This document shows positions 23,600-25,727 of a stretch of 25,727 bases of DNA, in pieces (position 1 is the first letter of the stretch; each line of letters begins with the position of its first letter). The position numbers and the translations under genes were made by a program. Source of the stretch: a bacterium (GTDB lineage: Bacteria > Eremiobacterota > Eremiobacteria > Baltobacterales > Baltobacteraceae); NCBI GenBank assembly GCA_021782295.1, contig JAJXVC010000006.1, positions 1-25,727 of the forward strand, written 5' to 3'. The notes beneath the pieces are model-generated. The model did not search any database and was not told where the DNA came from. It saw nothing but the letters and a program-made list of their open reading frames with translations.

Positions 23600-23649
23600 G
23601 TGGCAGTGGGAGCCACCCGATTCAGGGACGAGCGAACCGCCCGCCTAGG
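23600..23649 (+). repeat. 50-bp direct repeat, right copy (intergenic)
   Basis: Second perfect copy of 22499-22548, 1101 bp downstream, lying between the 5' region of the secreted-protein gene and the end of fmdB. Here it is not inside a supported gene. Confidence 0.95.
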
Positions 23650-23656
23650 CGACGCT

Positions 23657-23905
23657 TCAAGCGGCGCTCTCACCCGAGCCGGAGCTGGTACTCTCCGTGG
23701 ACGAAGAGCTCGCCGAGGATCCCCCTGAGGGGCGCGAATCGGTCACATAAAAGCCCGAACCCTTGAAGAGAATCGGAGCAGGGTTGAAGACGCGCACGAG
23801 CGTTCCGCCGCAGCCGGCACACGGGTCGCTGACGCGCTCGTCGAATCCGTGCCGAATTTCACGAATGGTTCCACAGGAAGAACAGCGATAATCATAGAGC
23901 GGCAT
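23657..23905 (-). CDS. FmdB-family zinc ribbon protein
   Basis: 82 residues. MPLYDYRCSSCG followed by DPCAGCGG gives the CxxC...CxxC zinc ribbon typical of the FmdB putative regulatory family, at normal length. VRVFNPAPILFKGSGFYVTD is the usual conserved middle. A Ser/Gly-rich tail follows. The family name comes from a formamidase operon; the molecular role is unknown. No clear SD upstream of the ATG at 23905. Confidence 0.9.
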   Translation of the reverse strand: MPLYDYRCSSCGTIREIRHGFDERVSDPCAGCGGTLVRVFNPAPILFKGSGFYVTDSRPSGGSSASSSSTESTSSGSGESAA

Positions 23906-23946
23906 GCGCTGATTCTACTGGGTTTGGCACTCCAGGTCAACGACTG

Positions 23947-24429
23947 CTAAGCCACCAGGCTTGCTTCGAGGAGGCCGCGGAACTGCTGCGCTGCGCGATC
24001 GAGCAGCGTGGAGACCGTCCGGCCGCGGAAAAGGCGGTCGACGGCGGAACCCATCGCTCCATGGTAGGTCGGGTAGAGCCAGGCCATGCGCAGGCGCGCG
24101 CGGCTGCTCTGTCGCTCCAGGCGAAAATCGATACGGCGCCGGGTCGAGTAGGCACCCACGAGCGTCAGGCAATGGTTGCTGACGATCCGCCGGACCTCGA
24201 AGAGTTGCTCCTCATCGCGCGGTTCGCCGAGGCGCAGGAGAATCTCATCGCCGACGGCGAGCGCACCGCTACCCCGCCGCTCGGCACTACGGACCAACGG
24301 CAGCCAGACGGGCCACTTCTCGACCGCGCAGAGCAGGGAGAAGGCTTCCTCGGGAATCGCGGGGAGATCGATGGCAGCCTCGAAGTGCGCGCAGCCCTGC
24401 GGCAGATCTTCGTTCCGATAGACGTCCAT
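23947..24429 (-). CDS. SRPBCC/START-like domain protein
   Basis: 160 residues. The N-terminal pattern AAIDLPAIPEEAFSLLCAVEKWPVWLPLVRS is typical of the polyketide cyclase/SRPBCC fold, a helix-grip cavity that binds hydrophobic ligands. The middle has VGDEILLRL and the C-terminus a long helix (AVDRLFRGRTVSTLLDRAAQQFRGLLEASL). Ligand unknown. It starts 50 bases after the amidohydrolase stop, on the same strand, so co-transcription is possible. Confidence 0.75.
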   Translation of the reverse strand: MDVYRNEDLPQGCAHFEAAIDLPAIPEEAFSLLCAVEKWPVWLPLVRSAERRGSGALAVGDEILLRLGEPRDEEQLFEVRRIVSNHCLTLVGAYSTRRRIDFRLERQSSRARLRMAWLYPTYHGAMGSAVDRLFRGRTVSTLLDRAAQQFRGLLEASLVA

Positions 24430-24479
24430 GTTCCAGGCTTCGAAGGCACATTCAGTAGTACCTGCTTTTGTCGCAGCTA

Positions 24480-25673
24480 CTAGGGATTGCGTTTTGCCGC
24501 GGTCAGCGCCCCTCGGGCTCCGAAGGTGAGCGCGAAGGTAACGAGCGCATCGACCCCATGCGTCAGCGCCGCCTCGTCGATGATGAACTCGGCGCTGTGC
24601 CCGGAGCGGAGCGCCCCGATCGCTTCGTTCCGAACGCCGAGGCGCATCAGGAGCCCCGGGACCGCCTCCGCGATATAGGCAAAGTCCTCACCGCCCATCG
24701 TCGGCGCGGCCTCGACGACGTCGACGCCTGTCTCTCGCGCAAGCACGGGTGCGAACGTGCGCGCGAGCGCGCTATCGTTGACGACCGGAGGATACCCGCG
24801 GCGAAGATCGAGCTCCGCGCGCGCTCCGTAGCCCTCGGCGACCGATCGCGCGATACGTTCCACATCGTTTGCGAGCGCATCGCGAACGACCGGATCGTGC
24901 GCGCGCAACGTTCCCGTCATCACGACCTCGTCGGCGAGCGCATTATTGCGATAGCCGCCGGCGATCGTGCCGATGGTGACGACCGCCGAGGCGAGCGGGT
25001 CGATCTCGCGCGCAACGATACTCTGCAATGCCGAGACCACCGCAGCGGCAGCGACGATTGCGTCGACGCCGGTATGCGGATAGGCGCCATGCCCGCCGCG
25101 GCCGATGATGCGAAGCGAAAATTCGTCGGCCGAGGCGTTCACCGCCCCCGGCGTAACACCGATCGTGCCCGTCGGCAAGCGCACGTCGACATGCAACATC
25201 GCCGCGCATTCGACGCGCGGATTTTCAAGCGCGCCTTCAGCGATCATCGGCTCCGCCCCGCCCGGGCCTTCCTCCGCCGGTTGAAAAAGCAACACGACCT
25301 TTCCGTGCAAATCCGCATGTTGCGCTTGCAGCACCGTAGCGGCGCCGATCAACATCGCGACGTGCGCGTCGTGCCCGCACGCATGCATGACGTCGGGAAT
25401 CTCCGATGCAAACGGGAGCCCGCTTCGTTCGGCGATCGGCAGTGCGTCCATGTCGGCACGCAATGCAACGGTATGTCCGGGCAATGCGCCGTGAATGACG
25501 CCTACCACGCCGGTCGTCGCCGCGCGACGATGCTCGATGCCGAGCGCATCGAGTTCGCGTTCGATGAGCGCCTGCGTCTCGAACTCGTGGAAACCGAGTT
25601 CGGGGCGACGGTGAATCGCTCGCCTCCATTCGATCACGCGAGCGTCGAGGGTAACACGAGCCTCTCTCTTCAC
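24480..25673 (-). CDS. M20 family amidohydrolase (hippurate / N-acyl-amino-acid hydrolase type)
   Basis: Zinc-dependent hydrolase that frees amino acids from N-acyl or related conjugates; cytoplasmic. 397 residues. Metal ligands are visible: Cys99 and His101 in ACGHDAHVAML, Glu134/Glu135 in PAEEGPGGAE, His161 in LHVD and a C-terminal His in SGHSAEF. MGGEDF precedes it. RADMDALPI (72-80) is the family start of the catalytic core. The GTG at 25673 is the earliest in-frame start; it has no clear SD. Substrate could also be N-acetyl-diaminopimelate or an auxin conjugate. Confidence 0.93.
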   Translation of the reverse strand: MKREARVTLDARVIEWRRAIHRRPELGFHEFETQALIERELDALGIEHRRAATTGVVGVIHGALPGHTVALRADMDALPIAERSGLPFASEIPDVMHACGHDAHVAMLIGAATVLQAQHADLHGKVVLLFQPAEEGPGGAEPMIAEGALENPRVECAAMLHVDVRLPTGTIGVTPGAVNASADEFSLRIIGRGGHGAYPHTGVDAIVAAAAVVSALQSIVAREIDPLASAVVTIGTIAGGYRNNALADEVVMTGTLRAHDPVVRDALANDVERIARSVAEGYGARAELDLRRGYPPVVNDSALARTFAPVLARETGVDVVEAAPTMGGEDFAYIAEAVPGLLMRLGVRNEAIGALRSGHSAEFIIDEAALTHGVDALVTFALTFGARGALTAAKRNP

Positions 25674-25727
25674 GAGAAGAATGTGCGGTACCGGGGGGCG
25701 CTGATCCTCTGCCGAAGAGAGAACCGA

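Larger units (their letters stand above)
22499..23649. mobile_element. Possible insertion bounded by 50-bp direct repeats
   Basis: One repeat plus its insert (1101 bp) separates the methyltransferase-like gene from fmdB. The segment has lower GC and one gene, and no transposase or integrase. If one copy and the insert are removed, the gene keeps its exact stop and fmdB ends eight bases after the remaining repeat. A dispersed repeat causing recombination is the main alternative to an integrated element. Confidence 0.45.

Noticed and set aside
22267..23673. Minus-strand short proteins containing RAVRSSLNRVAPTAT at both repeat copies
   Set aside because: They are translations of the 50-bp repeat in an arbitrary frame; no ribosome binding site or further similarity.
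25674..25727. Right-edge sequence as a promoter for the amidohydrolase
   Set aside because: No -10 or -35 match could be supported; nothing else was recognised in these 54 bases.

Overview
The window is about 25.7 kb of high-GC (roughly 60-68 % in hand-counted lines), gene-dense chromosomal DNA from a free-living bacterium. The content is mostly core: SRP Ffh, a fatty-acid synthesis operon, ribosomal protein bL32, four tRNAs, RNase P RNA, rapZ-yvcK, transsulfuration genes and aroA. Lipoproteins, Sec-type signal peptides and proteins with carboxypeptidase-regulatory repeats are common. Gene order and protein style would fit a deep-branching, poorly cultured phylum such as Candidatus Eremiobacterota (WPS-2). 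That placement is an impression from gene content, not a computed assignment.

Layout. (1) 1-4857, minus strand: one tightly coupled operon, yceD(DUF177)-rpmF-fabH-fabD-fabG-acpP-ffh. It is driven by a near-consensus sigma-70 promoter at 4864-4892, and ffh runs off the left edge. (2) 4923-6087, plus strand: a signal-less lysozyme/transglycosylase gene followed by two small helical proteins that are recognisable paralogues of each other. This is the best candidate for an undescribed small system. (3) 6140-9304: tRNA-Ile, a DUF4382 lipoprotein, an FkbM methyltransferase, two tRNA-Ala genes and a Phd/VapC-type toxin-antitoxin pair. (4) 9402-13197: RNase P RNA, a DUF1858-like protein, DUF2203, RapZ, YvcK and a small lipoprotein. 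DUF2203 and rapZ are divergent and share a CATG as start codons. RapZ lacks the Walker A lysine.

(5) 13288-15846: cystathionine beta-synthase and cystathionine gamma-lyase/synthase, making a reverse transsulfuration pair (homocysteine to cysteine). (6) 15843-19843: a secreted protein and an esterase on the minus strand, divergent from a large GH35-like glycosidase whose acid/base position looks substituted. (7) 19876-22547: tRNA-Leu, aroA (EPSP synthase) and a methyltransferase-like protein with a proline-rich tail. (8) 22499-23649: a roughly 50 % GC segment carrying one secreted-protein gene, bounded by two perfect 50-bp direct repeats. The left repeat forms the 3' end of the methyltransferase-like gene, which suggests an insertion or a repeat-mediated rearrangement. 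(9) 23657-25673, minus strand: an FmdB-type zinc ribbon, an SRPBCC-fold protein and an M20 amidohydrolase.

Limits: family names come from recognised motifs only. No database search, structure prediction or promoter scoring was possible.
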